A stretch of 38,251 nt of DNA, from positions 1 to 38,251 of the forward strand of contig CALBWK010000076.1 in NCBI GenBank assembly GCA_937969415.1, read 5' to 3'. Positions 24,504 to 33,519 of the stretch are shown here, one piece after another. The notes under the pieces were generated by a model. It was not told the DNA's origin. It did not search any database and saw only the letters and a program-made list of their open reading frames with translations. The DNA is from an uncultured Saprospiraceae bacterium. GTDB taxonomy: Bacteria; Bacteroidota; Bacteroidia; Chitinophagales; Saprospiraceae. Each line of letters starts with the position of its first letter. The first letter of the stretch is position 1. Made by a program: the position numbers and the translations under genes.

Positions 24504-27500
24504 ATGAAAAAAATTATTAAAAAAACTAAGCTGATCACGTCAGTCTTACCTTATCAAAGAATGTTGTATTCTTTGATATTCTTAATGGGCTTTGGCCTAT
24601 TTTCTTCTCTGGATGCTCAGGTTTCAGGGAATCTAACAGATGATAATGGAGACCCATTAATTGGTGTCAATGTTATGGTTAAAGGAACTACTACAGGAAC
24701 GATTACTGATATTGATGGCAACTACTCTATCGATGCAAGTCCTTCTGATGTTTTGGTATTTAGTTATGTGGGTTATAAAGATTCCGAGGTTACCGTAGGC
24801 AATCAGCAGAACATCACAATTTCTCTAATGAGTGATTCTGAGGTGATGGAAGAGATTGTTGTTATCGGTTACGGTACGCGAAAAAAATCGCACGTAACAG
24901 GCGCTATCTCTCAGATAGAAGGTACTGAAGTGGCCGCTATCCAAGCCAATAGGGTGGATGATGCCATAGCCGGTAAACTTGCTGGGGTACTTATCCAGAA
25001 TCAAGATGGAGCGCCAGGTGCAGATCCTAAAATTCAGATTAGAGCAGCAGCTTCTATCTCTGGAGATTCTAATCCACTTATAGTCGTTGACGGTTATCCG
25101 ATTTCTGGTAGTCTTGCTACAGTTAATCCTAATGATATCCAAAGTCTTGAGATACTTAAGGATGCAGCTTCTGCAGCTATCTATGGGTCAAGGGGTGCCA
25201 ATGGTGTTGTTCTTGTAACAACAAAAAAAGGCAGATCAGGTAAGCCATCAATAACATATGATGGTTATGTAAGTACGTCTCACAGATATGTGCAGGACAA
25301 CATACTTGCCGATGCATCTGATATGGCTGCATCAATGGAGCAGTTGAGAGACGCAGGTGCTGTTGATTTTTCTCTTTTTGATGTGACGACAGAAGACGAC
25401 CAAGGAAATGAGGTTCTTGTGACACCGGGAGAAGACATATTTAACTACAGACTTAATGGATACAGAAATGCTCCAGACGTAGTACCAGTAGAAGACTGGT
25501 TATTTCAGAATGGATCAAGTACAAGTCATAATCTAGGAATTAGTGGAGGGACAGACGATATAAATTATTATGCGTCAGTAGGATATCTTAATACTCAAGG
25601 TGTCGTTAGAACTCAAGCTTTTGAGAGATATAATGCCAGATTAAATCTAGATGCGAAGTTGTCAAATAAACTGAAAGCAGGTTTGAGCATAAATGGATTT
25701 TTAGGAGACAGAGATATTGTGGGTCATGACATGAGAGATTTATTAAGAGCCTATAGTGTACACCCGATATACCATACAGAAGAATCTATCAGATTTGTAC
25801 AAGAACTTAATGACGAGGCAGTTTCTTTAGGTCTTCCTTCGTTTGATTCAGGATTTAGAGGTGGATCTGATGCACCATGGAATCAAAGTATCTCGACTCT
25901 GCAACCAGGGATGACAGCTCAAGACTGGCACTATGGTAGAAGTGGAAACGGGATAGCAGGTTCAGGAGATGCAGGGCCAGCAACAAAATTAGATAACACA
26001 GATAGATCCCAGAAAACTTTGTTTGGTAATGCCAACGCTTATCTTCAATATGAAATAGTTGATGGCCTTAATATCAAAACAGTTGTCGGAGCAGATAATA
26101 GAAACACGAGAGATTTTTTCTGGAGAGGACTAGAGTTTGACTCTAGAGCGAGAACTACACAGACGCGACTACAAGAGTCAGTTGTAGATAGATCTTCTGT
26201 ATTAAGTGAGACAACATTAAATTTTGCGAAGAACATCAATGGTGTTCATGATGTAGGAGCAGTGTTAGGAGTAGAGTTTCAAACCTTCTTTATAAATGGA
26301 ATTTCTCTTAGTGGAACAAATGTACCATTCGGACAACCGCAAAACTTTGCACTCTTAGATCCTGCTGACGTTTCGATTTCTGAAAGAGATGAGACGATAG
26401 CAAGACAAAGTGTGTTTGGTAGAGTTAACTACGCTTACGATAATAGATACTTAGTCTCCCTTTCATTAAGAAGAGATGGAGATTCTCGATTTGGAGTTAA
26501 CAACAGATTTGAAGTATTTCCAGCTATATCTTTAGGATGGAATGTACACAATGAGGGATTCTGGAATTCTAGCTTATTATCTGATCTTAGGTTAAGATTT
26601 AGTAGAGGTTCATTAGGAACTACATCGTTTCTTGGAGCATTTAGTTCTCAAAGTTTACTTGACCCTAGAGCAACTATCTTTGGTACAGGATTCTTAATAC
26701 CATCAGATGTAGAAAATCCAGACCTTACATGGCAGACGAATACGGAGACCAACATTGGTGTTACCCTAGGCTTTTTGGACAATAGATTTAGAGCAGGAGT
26801 TGACTATTATACATCTGATATAGAAGATATTTTGATTAGACAAAGTGTCTCTGAAGTTGTAGGTACAACAGATATCGCCTTGAACTCAGGTGATGTAAGA
26901 AGTTCTGGAATAGAAATTGAGTTGGGTGCTAATCTTGTCAACAATAGTGATTTTACATGGTCTATTGGTGCCAATGCGTCAACTGTAAATACAGAAATTA
27001 CAGCCTTAGGAAACTTAGAGGAATTACCGCGTTCTGATTACGGGCAGTCAGGAAGACACCCAGTGTGGAGAAACTATGTCGGTGGTCAAATAGGAGAAAT
27101 GTGGGGACTAGAGACAACAGGAGTGGTGCCTCTTTCTGAGCTCGCAAATCCTGTAGAATTTCCAGGACAAGAAAGTGGATGGAGTTATGTTGTAGACCAG
27201 CAAGCACCAGGAGAAGAAGGACACGGAGAGATAGATGCCAGTAGAACAGTAGAAGAAGGCGGTGACCTAGTTAAGATCGGTAACAACACACCAGATTTTT
27301 ATTATGGATTCAATACGTCTCTAACCTACAGAAACTTGGATTTCTCTATGCAGTTCCAAGGCGCTCAAGGAGGAGAAGTGTGGAATGTTGATCCTCTATA
27401 CTATGGATCACAGTGGGGTAGAGCATTAAGCGCAGATTTTGATGCGAACGGTGACGGTCTTGCAGATAGCAATAATCAGCACTTTGCTCGTAACAGAGAT

Positions 27501-27788
27501 GAGACTGATGCAATGATTCAAGATGCTTCTTATTTAGCATTAAGAAACTTTACAATTGGTTACAATCCTAGAATAGCAAGATTATCTAATGCAGGTGTAG
27601 GTTCTTTTAGAGTTTATGTTGCAGCTACCAATCTATTGTACATAATGGGAGAGGATTATACTTCATTTAACCCAGAAGGTGTTGAGATCACGAATGGTGG
27701 TTACCTAGGTCCAACCACTTACGGATTACAAGTAGGTGCAAGTCCAGTAGTAAGAAGCTTTTCACTAGGTGTTAATCTTAAATTCTAA
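24504..27788 (+). CDS. SusC-like TonB-dependent oligosaccharide transporter
   Basis: The 1094-aa outer-membrane importer has a signal peptide (about residues 1-39, ending S-L-D-A-Q). A carboxypeptidase-regulatory-like beta domain spans about 42-115 (G-D-P-L-I-G-V-N-V and D-I-D-G-N-Y-S-I). The bridging E-E-I-V-V-I-G-Y-G-T motif leads into the plug (about 125-245, with P-L-I-V-V-D-G and I-L-K-D-A-A-S-A-A-I-Y-G-S-R-G-A-N-G-V). A 22-strand barrel ends in V-N-L-K-F. These are diagnostic of the SusC/RagA family. It is followed 12 bp later by its SusD lipoprotein partner. Cargo is inferred as alginate oligosaccharides from the downstream catabolic genes. A 290-bp region precedes it; I found no operator copy there. 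Confidence 0.95.
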   Translation: MKKIIKKTKLITSVLPYQRMLYSLIFLMGFGLFSSLDAQVSGNLTDDNGDPLIGVNVMVKGTTTGTITDIDGNYSIDASPSDVLVFSYVGYKDSEVTVGNQQNITISLMSDSEVMEEIVVIGYGTRKKSHVTGAISQIEGTEVAAIQANRVDDAIAGKLAGVLIQNQDGAPGADPKIQIRAAASISGDSNPLIVVDGYPISGSLATVNPNDIQSLEILKDAASAAIYGSRGANGVVLVTTKKGRSGKPSITYDGYVSTSHRYVQDNILADASDMAASMEQLRDAGAVDFSLFDVTTEDDQGNEVLVTPGEDIFNYRLNGYRNAPDVVPVEDWLFQNGSSTSHNLGISGGTDDINYYASVGYLNTQGVVRTQAFERYNARLNLDAKLSNKLKAGLSINGFLGDRDIVGHDMRDLLRAYSVHPIYHTEESIRFVQELNDEAVSLGLPSFDSGFRGGSDAPWNQSISTLQPGMTAQDWHYGRSGNGIAGSGDAGPATKLDNTDRSQKTLFGNANAYLQYEIVDGLNIKTVVGADNRNTRDFFWRGLEFDSRARTTQTRLQESVVDRSSVLSETTLNFAKNINGVHDVGAVLGVEFQTFFINGISLSGTNVPFGQPQNFALLDPADVSISERDETIARQSVFGRVNYAYDNRYLVSLSLRRDGDSRFGVNNRFEVFPAISLGWNVHNEGFWNSSLLSDLRLRFSRGSLGTTSFLGAFSSQSLLDPRATIFGTGFLIPSDVENPDLTWQTNTETNIGVTLGFLDNRFRAGVDYYTSDIEDILIRQSVSEVVGTTDIALNSGDVRSSGIEIELGANLVNNSDFTWSIGANASTVNTEITALGNLEELPRSDYGQSGRHPVWRNYVGGQIGEMWGLETTGVVPLSELANPVEFPGQESGWSYVVDQQAPGEEGHGEIDASRTVEEGGDLVKIGNNTPDFYYGFNTSLTYRNLDFSMQFQGAQGGEVWNVDPLYYGSQWGRALSADFDANGDGLADSNNQHFARNRDETDAMIQDASYLALRNFTIGYNPRIARLSNAGVGSFRVYVAATNLLYIMGEDYTSFNPEGVEITNGGYLGPTTYGLQVGASPVVRSFSLGVNLKF

Positions 27789-27800
27789 AAAAACTTGAAC

Positions 27801-29099
27801 ATGAAAAAATATATATATTTCTTGCCATTAGTTCTTTTGATGGCATGTACTAGTGACTTAGATCAATTTCCGCCAAACATTGCAAGTGCGGATTCGTTAA
27901 CAGATTTTGATGGTGTGCTTAATGCAGCTTATTACTATCAGTTAGGTACAGTAACGCCGATGGCTGTTATGGGTGACTTTAGAGCAGATAATGCTCTTAT
28001 GTTTGAGGCACCTTTCGATGAGTTTGACAAGTACGGTCCAGATTTAGTCCAGATGGATGAGCAGTTTTTTAGTCCTTTTTATACGGCTAGTTACAAGTCT
28101 ATATTGAGTTCTAATATTGTTATCGAAAACTCTTCAGACGCTACGGAAATAGGAGAGGCGCGATTTTTAAGAGCCTTAAGTTACTTCAAGCTTGTAAGAG
28201 TGTTTGGTGGCGTTACAATTAATCTATCCGATTCTCCAAGTGTAACAGACCAAGACATATTGGAACGCCAATCGCCTTCTACAGTCTATAATGATGTAAT
28301 TATTCCAGACTTAGAGGCAGCTATTGCTGCGTTGGGGTCTACTGCATCTAATGGCAGAGCTTCAAGGCTTGCAGCTCAAGGCTTACTTGGTAAGGTGTAT
28401 ATGCAGATGGGAGAATTCTCTAATGCTGAGGCGGAATTATCTGCAGTAGTTAATGCGGCAGGTGAGGCAGGAATTGCTTTACAAAGTGATTTTTCTCAAG
28501 TTTTTGGTGTTGACTTTGACTTGAATCCTGAAATAATTTTTGCAACGCAGGTATCAAGTTCTATAGTTGATGAATATGGATTTTCTGAATTTTGGTCTTG
28601 GTCAGGTGGTTTGGATACTAAGTCTCTAGAGCCTCTTGATGTAGATCTTATTGATGCTTTTGATAATAGTCCTGGAGACTTAAGAAGAGCAGTTACCATT
28701 GATGAAGGTTTACTAAGTTCTCCTAAGTTTCCGCAGACAGGCGGACCAGATCATGATTGGATAGAATTGAGACTTGCAGATGTTATTCTTCTTTATGCTG
28801 AGGCATTAAATGAAAATGGTAATGCTTCCGCTGCCTTGACTGAATTGAATAAAATCAGAACAAGAGCAGGACTAGAGAACTCAACTGCTTCTGGCCAAGG
28901 TGAAATAAGAACTGCAATTGCTCAGGAAAGAAGACTTGAACTTGCCTTTGAAGGACAGAGATGGTTTGATTTAGTAAGAACTGGAACTGTAGATGCAGAG
29001 ATGGGTCAGGCAATCAATAGTGACTATCACTTGTTCCCTATCCCTAACTCGGAAATACTTTCTAGCTTTATGGTTATTACACAGAACCCAGGATATTAA
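27801..29099 (+). CDS. SusD-like surface glycan-binding lipoprotein
   Basis: The lid partner of the SusC transporter. The lipobox is L-L-M-A-C with Cys16. The fold is TPR-rich and helical: A-R-F-L-R-A-L-S-Y-F-K-L-V-R-V-F-G-G is the SusD hallmark (about 110-130), Y-N-D-V-I-I-P-D-L-E-A-A-I near 168, and R-L-A-A-Q-G-L-L-G-K-V-Y-M near 198. The C-terminal E-R-R-L-E-L-A-F-E-G-Q-R-W-F-D-L-V-R-T block (about 385-405) is definitive. At 432 aa it is shorter than typical SusD (500-550). The frame is open from a TTG at 27795, but the ATG at 27801 begins the signal peptide. Two terminators follow it. Confidence 0.95.
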   Translation: MKKYIYFLPLVLLMACTSDLDQFPPNIASADSLTDFDGVLNAAYYYQLGTVTPMAVMGDFRADNALMFEAPFDEFDKYGPDLVQMDEQFFSPFYTASYKSILSSNIVIENSSDATEIGEARFLRALSYFKLVRVFGGVTINLSDSPSVTDQDILERQSPSTVYNDVIIPDLEAAIAALGSTASNGRASRLAAQGLLGKVYMQMGEFSNAEAELSAVVNAAGEAGIALQSDFSQVFGVDFDLNPEIIFATQVSSSIVDEYGFSEFWSWSGGLDTKSLEPLDVDLIDAFDNSPGDLRRAVTIDEGLLSSPKFPQTGGPDHDWIELRLADVILLYAEALNENGNASAALTELNKIRTRAGLENSTASGQGEIRTAIAQERRLELAFEGQRWFDLVRTGTVDAEMGQAINSDYHLFPIPNSEILSSFMVITQNPGY

Positions 29100-29109
29100 G
29101 ATTTTTTAT

Positions 29110-29138
29110 AAGTGAAAGGAGTTCTACTCCTTTCACTT
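29110..29138 (+). terminator. Strong terminator after susD
   Basis: A perfect 12-bp stem (AAGTGAAAGGAG with CTCCTTTCACTT) encloses a 5-nt loop and is followed by TATTTT. It lies 11 bp after the susD stop and should end or attenuate the susCD transcript. Confidence 0.85.
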
Positions 29139-29196
29139 TATTTTAAAATTCGCATTTATAAAAAGATAGAATAGTTTTTAGTTTTTTCATTCTGAT

Positions 29197-29224
29197 TCAT
29201 TAGAGGTCATTGTACCTCTAATGA
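29197..29224 (+). terminator. Second terminator between susD and the catabolic operon
   Basis: A perfect 11-bp stem (TCATTAGAGGT with ACCTCTAATGA) encloses a 6-nt loop and is followed at once by TTTTTATTTTTTC. Together with the first hairpin it insulates susCD from the kdgF-led operon. A third weaker dyad, CTCTAT/ATAGAG, lies at 29248-29266. Confidence 0.8.
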
Positions 29225-29287
29225 TTTTTATTTTTTCAATGCCAGTGCTCTATCATTTTTATAGAGTGACAATTTTATACATTCCAA

Positions 29288-29683
29288 ATGAATACATTAC
29301 ACGACAACCTAGAACCCACAAAAGCATATTGGATTGATAGCGAAACACCATGGGAACCTGTGGCGGAAGGCTTATCTAGACAGATAATGGGCTATGACGA
29401 TAAGATTATGCTCGTGAAAGCAAAGTTTGAAACAGGCGCTGTTGGTCAACTGCACAAGCACTACCACTCACAAGTAACTTATGTCGCCAGTGGGGAATTC
29501 GAGATGACGATAGGTGACGATATCCGGATTATAAAGGAAGGAGATTCTTACTATATACCACCGCATGAAATACATGGATGTGTATGCAAAAAGCCAGGCA
29601 TTTTAATTGATATCTTCAGCCCTGCAAGAGAAGACTTTTTAGGTCATGATCAACTAAAATTAGATAGATGGCCGATCAAGTAA
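29288..29683 (+). CDS. kdgF: KdgF-like cupin (unsaturated uronate ring opening)
   Basis: The 131-aa single-domain cupin is by family an accelerator of conversion of 4,5-unsaturated monouronates to the linear keto form (DEH). Candidate metal ligands are His56 and His58 in Q-L-H-K-H-Y-H-S-Q, with Gln62 and His96 (P-P-H-E-I-H-G). The KdgF-type tail D-I-F-S-P-A-R-E-D-F-L holds Asp108, Phe110 and Arg114, the residues of the expected catalytic pattern. It leads the catabolic operon and its end overlaps the transporter gene by 16 bp. The same enzyme serves pectin and alginate pathways; here PL7 and the SDR reductase point to alginate. Confidence 0.88.
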   Translation: MNTLHDNLEPTKAYWIDSETPWEPVAEGLSRQIMGYDDKIMLVKAKFETGAVGQLHKHYHSQVTYVASGEFEMTIGDDIRIIKEGDSYYIPPHEIHGCVCKKPGILIDIFSPAREDFLGHDQLKLDRWPIK

Positions 29684-30972
29684 AAAAGAAAGGTGGTTTG
29701 CGTTGGTGGGTAATAGCCTTGGTTGCCTTAGCTGCAGTCATTAATTATATCGATAGGCAAGCATTTTCTGTTTTGTGGGAATCTGATATAGGAGCGGAAA
29801 TGTTTCCAGACTTGGACGTTGCCGAAAGAGGAAAAATCTACGGCGAGATTAGTGCTTACTTCATAATTGCCTATGCTCTGGGCCAAGCGATTTTTGGCCG
29901 AATCTTTGACAAGTTAGGTACACGTATAGGCTTCGTGCTTTCTTTAGGATTTTGGTCCTTAGCTACAGGTCTACACGCTGTTGTAAAATCTGTTACAGGA
30001 TTTTCTTACCTAAGAGTTTTATTAGGACTTTCTGAAGCCGGTAACTGGCCAGGAGCAGCAAAAGCTAATGCTGAATGGTTTCCTACAGATGAACGAGCAG
30101 TTGCACAAGGTATCTTTAACTTTGGTGCCTCTTTTGGCGCTATGATTTCAATTCCTGTAATAGGATTACTTGCACAAAATTTTCATTGGCAAACGGTTTT
30201 CCTTGCTATTGGACTGGTCGGATTTATATGGTTGATTCCTTGGTGGATTTATGTAAAGTCTCCACCCAAGACGCATCCATGGATTTCTGATGAAGAAAAG
30301 AAATATATTCTTAGTGGTCAGGAGAATGAAGTGTCTTCTGATGGAGAAGAAGCTGAGAGTTTGAGTTATGGTAAGATCTTAGGATTCAAACAAAGTTGGG
30401 GAGTTATACTAGCCTCTGCAGCGATAGATCCGATTTGGTGGATATTTGTTATCTGGATTCCAAACTATTTAGTAAGTGTGTTCGATATGGATATTGCGGG
30501 CATCACGAAATTAGGTTGGGTCCCATTCTTAGGAGCTATGATAGGTGCTTGGTTTGGTGGATTATTAGCCAAAGCATTTTTTAACAAAGGATGGAATGTC
30601 AATAAAGTTAGAAAAACAACAATCGGTATTGGTTGTGCTATTATGTTGCCAGCGCTACTGGCATTGAGTAATCCCGGTAGTGCACTTGTAGCTGTCTTAA
30701 TTATGGCCGTAATCTTATTTGGCTTCCAAACAGCCATTGGTAATATTCAGACCTTACCTAGTGATTTGTTAAGAGGTAAATCTGTTGGTACCCTATCTGG
30801 TATCGCAGGTATGTCTGCGAAGTTTGCAGCAGCAGGACTGGTATGGTATATCAAAGATGTTATAACTCCAGAGAGTTATGGTCAGGTATTCTTTATTGGT
30901 GCAGCTTTAGTTATTATTGTTGTCGCTTCTATTTGGTTATTAATACCAAAAATCAAACCGTTAGAAGCATAA
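29668..30972 (+). CDS. MFS transporter, hexuronate/DEH type (ExuT-like)
   Basis: The 434-aa protein has 12 hydrophobic segments with the central cytoplasmic loop after helix 6 (about 210-245). N-terminal R-W-W-V-I-A-L-V-A-L-A-A-V-I-N-Y-I-D-R-Q-A-F-S carries the ACS/hexuronate-family N-Y-I-D-R motif of helix 1. The loop 2-3 motif is G-R-I-F-D-K-L-G-T-R, and G-L-S-E-A-G-N-W-P-G-A-A-K lies in helix 4-5. By family it moves hexuronates or the unsaturated or keto derivative across the inner membrane with protons. It starts inside the kdgF gene (16-bp overlap), so coupling is likely. Placement between a monouronate-opening cupin and a reductase suggests DEH or unsaturated monouronate as cargo. Confidence 0.9.
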   Translation: MADQVKKKGGLRWWVIALVALAAVINYIDRQAFSVLWESDIGAEMFPDLDVAERGKIYGEISAYFIIAYALGQAIFGRIFDKLGTRIGFVLSLGFWSLATGLHAVVKSVTGFSYLRVLLGLSEAGNWPGAAKANAEWFPTDERAVAQGIFNFGASFGAMISIPVIGLLAQNFHWQTVFLAIGLVGFIWLIPWWIYVKSPPKTHPWISDEEKKYILSGQENEVSSDGEEAESLSYGKILGFKQSWGVILASAAIDPIWWIFVIWIPNYLVSVFDMDIAGITKLGWVPFLGAMIGAWFGGLLAKAFFNKGWNVNKVRKTTIGIGCAIMLPALLALSNPGSALVAVLIMAVILFGFQTAIGNIQTLPSDLLRGKSVGTLSGIAGMSAKFAAAGLVWYIKDVITPESYGQVFFIGAALVIIVVASIWLLIPKIKPLEA

Positions 30973-31025
30973 GTAAGAAATTAATAAGAAAGTTAATATA
31001 TATTTTAAATTAGAACTAACACAAA

Positions 31026-31784
31026 ATGAGTAAAGGAAAAGTAGCCATAGTAACTGGATCAACCAGTGGAATAGGATTGGCAGTAGCAAAGAGATTAGGA
31101 TCAGATGGTTTTACAATCATCGTCAATGGCTTAGATCACGATAAAGGTGCAGAGCGAGTAAAAGAAATGGTTGCGGATGGCGTTGATGCGATCTATCACG
31201 GCTTTGATGTAACTGATGAAAAGGCAGTCACAGATAATGTTACTGCTATTGGAAACAAGTATGGCAAGATCGATGCACTAATCAATAATGCAGGTGGTCT
31301 GGGAGGAAGATCTAGGTTTGAAGAAATGACGACTGAGTTTTACAGAGGCGTTATGGCGCTTAACTTGGATTCTGTATTCTTTGCGTCAAGAGCGGCTATT
31401 CCTTTTCTAAAGAAAGGAGACAACCCAACTATTATAAACTATACATCTAATGCAGGATGGAACGCAGGTGGACCAGGCGCTGGTATGTATGGTACGTCTA
31501 AGGCAGCTGTACACACAATCACGAGAGCTCTTGCTAAAGATCTTGCTGAGTACGGTATTCGTGTGAATGCAGTTTCTCCAGGAACGATAGACACAGACTT
31601 TCATATTGGTATCAAGTCTACGAAGCCAGAAGTATTCAAGTCATGGGCCAACAACATTATGCTAAAGAGACTAGGTCAGCCAGAAGATGTGGCTGGTGTG
31701 GTATCTTTCTTAGTTAGTCCAGATGCAGGATTCCTGACTGCAGAAACGATACAGATTGGCGGTGGTCAAGCTTTAGGTATATAA
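31026..31784 (+). CDS. SDR-family DEH reductase
   Basis: The 252-aa short-chain dehydrogenase should reduce 4-deoxy-L-erythro-5-hexoseulose uronate (DEH) to 2-keto-3-deoxygluconate (KDG) in the alginate pathway. The cofactor motif is T-G-S-T-S-G-I-G (10-17) and the N-N-A-G block lies at 87-90. The catalytic set is Ser141, Tyr155 and Lys159 (M-Y-G-T-S-K), all intact. The next block, P-G-T-I-D-T-D, is also typical. KduD, the pectin-pathway SDR, is the alternative, but no KduI isomerase is present and the neighbours are alginate-type. Cofactor preference (NADH or NADPH) cannot be read with confidence. Confidence 0.88.
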   Translation: MSKGKVAIVTGSTSGIGLAVAKRLGSDGFTIIVNGLDHDKGAERVKEMVADGVDAIYHGFDVTDEKAVTDNVTAIGNKYGKIDALINNAGGLGGRSRFEEMTTEFYRGVMALNLDSVFFASRAAIPFLKKGDNPTIINYTSNAGWNAGGPGAGMYGTSKAAVHTITRALAKDLAEYGIRVNAVSPGTIDTDFHIGIKSTKPEVFKSWANNIMLKRLGQPEDVAGVVSFLVSPDAGFLTAETIQIGGGQALGI

Positions 31785-31808
31785 TAGAATCAAGGGCAAA
31801 AAATTACG

Positions 31809-32843
31809 ATGAAACGAATAGTCACTTTTGGTGAGATTATGCTGAGGCTTAGTCCACCAGGATATAAGCGTTTTTCTCAGACATATTCTTTTGATGCCGT
31901 CTATGGGGGAGGGGAGAGCAACGTTGCTGTTTCTCTTGCTAACTATGGAATGGATGCCGCTTTTGTCTCTAGGATTCCTTCCAGTGACATAGGGCAGTGT
32001 GCAGTGATGGAACTTAGAAAACGTGGAGTAGACACACAACACATTCTAAGAGAAGGAGAGCGACTAGGTATCTATTTCTTAGAAACAGGAGCAGTGAGTA
32101 GAGGCAGTAAGGTTGTCTATGATAGAGCCCACTCAGGGATGGCGACGATAGGTGCAGGGATGATAGACTGGGAGAAGGTGCTCAAAGGCGCTGACTGGTT
32201 TCACTGGACAGGCATAACGCCAGCTCTATCCCAAGGTGCAGCAGATGCTTGCTTAGAAGCTATCCAAATGGCCAATAAGCTCGGCGTCACAGTCTCTACA
32301 GATCTCAACTACAGAAAGAAGCTCTGGAAATACGGCAAGCAACCGGGCGAAGTGATGCCAGAGCTCGTAGCGGGCTGCGATATCATCTTGGGCAATGAAG
32401 AAGATGCAGAAAAGCACTTTGGATTACATCCAGAAGGTGTAGATGTCACACATGGTGGTTCTGTAGATGCGGATTCTTATTTGTCTGTATTACAGCAACT
32501 GATGAAGATGTTTCCAAGAGCCAAGAAGGTTATCACGACACTTAGGGGTTCTATTTCTGCTTCACATAACAGCTGGTCTGGTGTATTGTGGGATGGAAAA
32601 GAATTGTTTAAGGCGCCTACGTATCAGATAACGGATATAGTAGACCGTGTAGGCGGTGGAGATAGTTTTATGGCCGGTTTGATTTATGGTCTACTAACTT
32701 ATGATAATGACCAAGATGCACTCAACTATGCAGTTGCTGCTTCTTGTCTTAAGCATACCATAAAGGGAGATGCCAATTTAGTGACTGTTGATGAAGTAGA
32801 GAAATTGATGCAAGGAGATGCATCTGGACGGGTATCAAGATAG
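31809..32843 (+). CDS. kdgK: 2-Keto-3-deoxygluconate kinase (PfkB family)
   Basis: The 344-aa sugar kinase phosphorylates KDG to KDPG. N-terminal F-G-E-I-M-L-R-L-S-P-P is the KdgK-type start, with G-G-G-E-S-N-V-A-V-S-L-A binding substrate. The PfkB signature with catalytic Asp is D-R-V-G-G-G-D-S-F-M-A-G near 278-289. The start ATG lies 24 bp after the SDR stop. Length and motifs are complete. The product feeds directly into the aldolase encoded 4 bp downstream. Confidence 0.94.
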   Translation: MKRIVTFGEIMLRLSPPGYKRFSQTYSFDAVYGGGESNVAVSLANYGMDAAFVSRIPSSDIGQCAVMELRKRGVDTQHILREGERLGIYFLETGAVSRGSKVVYDRAHSGMATIGAGMIDWEKVLKGADWFHWTGITPALSQGAADACLEAIQMANKLGVTVSTDLNYRKKLWKYGKQPGEVMPELVAGCDIILGNEEDAEKHFGLHPEGVDVTHGGSVDADSYLSVLQQLMKMFPRAKKVITTLRGSISASHNSWSGVLWDGKELFKAPTYQITDIVDRVGGGDSFMAGLIYGLLTYDNDQDALNYAVAASCLKHTIKGDANLVTVDEVEKLMQGDASGRVSR

Positions 32844-32847
32844 AAAA

Positions 32848-33510
32848 ATGGAAAGAATAAAAGTTATTGGCCTAATGGAAGAACAAGGGATGGTTCCCTT
32901 GTTTTTTAATACAGACCTAGAAGTCTGTAAGCAAGTCCTTAAAGCCTGTTATGATGGTGGCTCGAGATTGTTGGAGTTTACAAATAGAGGCTTGTTTGCT
33001 CACGAAATATTTTCTGAGTTAAGCAAGTATGTGCTTAAGGAATTGCCGGGTATGGCACTAGGTGTGGGTTCTGTCCCTGATGGTGGCACGGCTTCTTTGT
33101 TTATACAATGCGGAGCAGCATTTATTGTCACACCCTCTATGCGAGAAGATGTCGCTAAGGTCTGCAATAGGAGAAAAATATTGTTTTCTCCTGGCTGTGG
33201 ATCATTAACGGAGATAGGATACGCGGAGGAATTGGGTTGTGAGATTGTCAAGTTATTTCCTGGCAGCGTCTACGGACCTAATTTTATTAAGTCTGTCCGA
33301 GCACCGCAGCCGTGGACTAAAATTATGCCTACTGGCGGTGTAGCGCCCAACGAAGAGAATCTTACTGGATGGTTGGGTGCTGGCGCTACTTGTGTTGGTA
33401 TGGGTTCTAAGTTGATTACCAAAGAGATACTTGCCGAGAAAAATTATTCAGAACTAGAGAACAAGGTTAGAAATACCCTTGACCTCATTAAGACAATAAG
33501 AAACCGATAA
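32848..33510 (+). CDS. eda: KDPG aldolase
   Basis: The class I aldolase (220 aa from the chosen start) cleaves 2-keto-3-deoxy-6-phosphogluconate to pyruvate and glyceraldehyde-3-phosphate. The Schiff-base lysine is Lys135 in E-I-V-K-L-F-P-G-S, the catalytic Glu43 lies in L-L-E-F-T-N-R-G, and the phosphate loop is P-T-G-G-V. An ATG at 32818 lies inside kdgK in the same frame and gives a 230-aa form. I preferred the ATG at 32848 (M-E-R-I-K-V), 4 bp after the kdgK stop. It closes the entry into central metabolism and precedes the PL7 gene by 9 bp. Confidence 0.93.
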   Translation: MERIKVIGLMEEQGMVPLFFNTDLEVCKQVLKACYDGGSRLLEFTNRGLFAHEIFSELSKYVLKELPGMALGVGSVPDGGTASLFIQCGAAFIVTPSMREDVAKVCNRRKILFSPGCGSLTEIGYAEELGCEIVKLFPGSVYGPNFIKSVRAPQPWTKIMPTGGVAPNEENLTGWLGAGATCVGMGSKLITKEILAEKNYSELENKVRNTLDLIKTIRNR

Positions 33511-33519
33511 ACGCTGATT

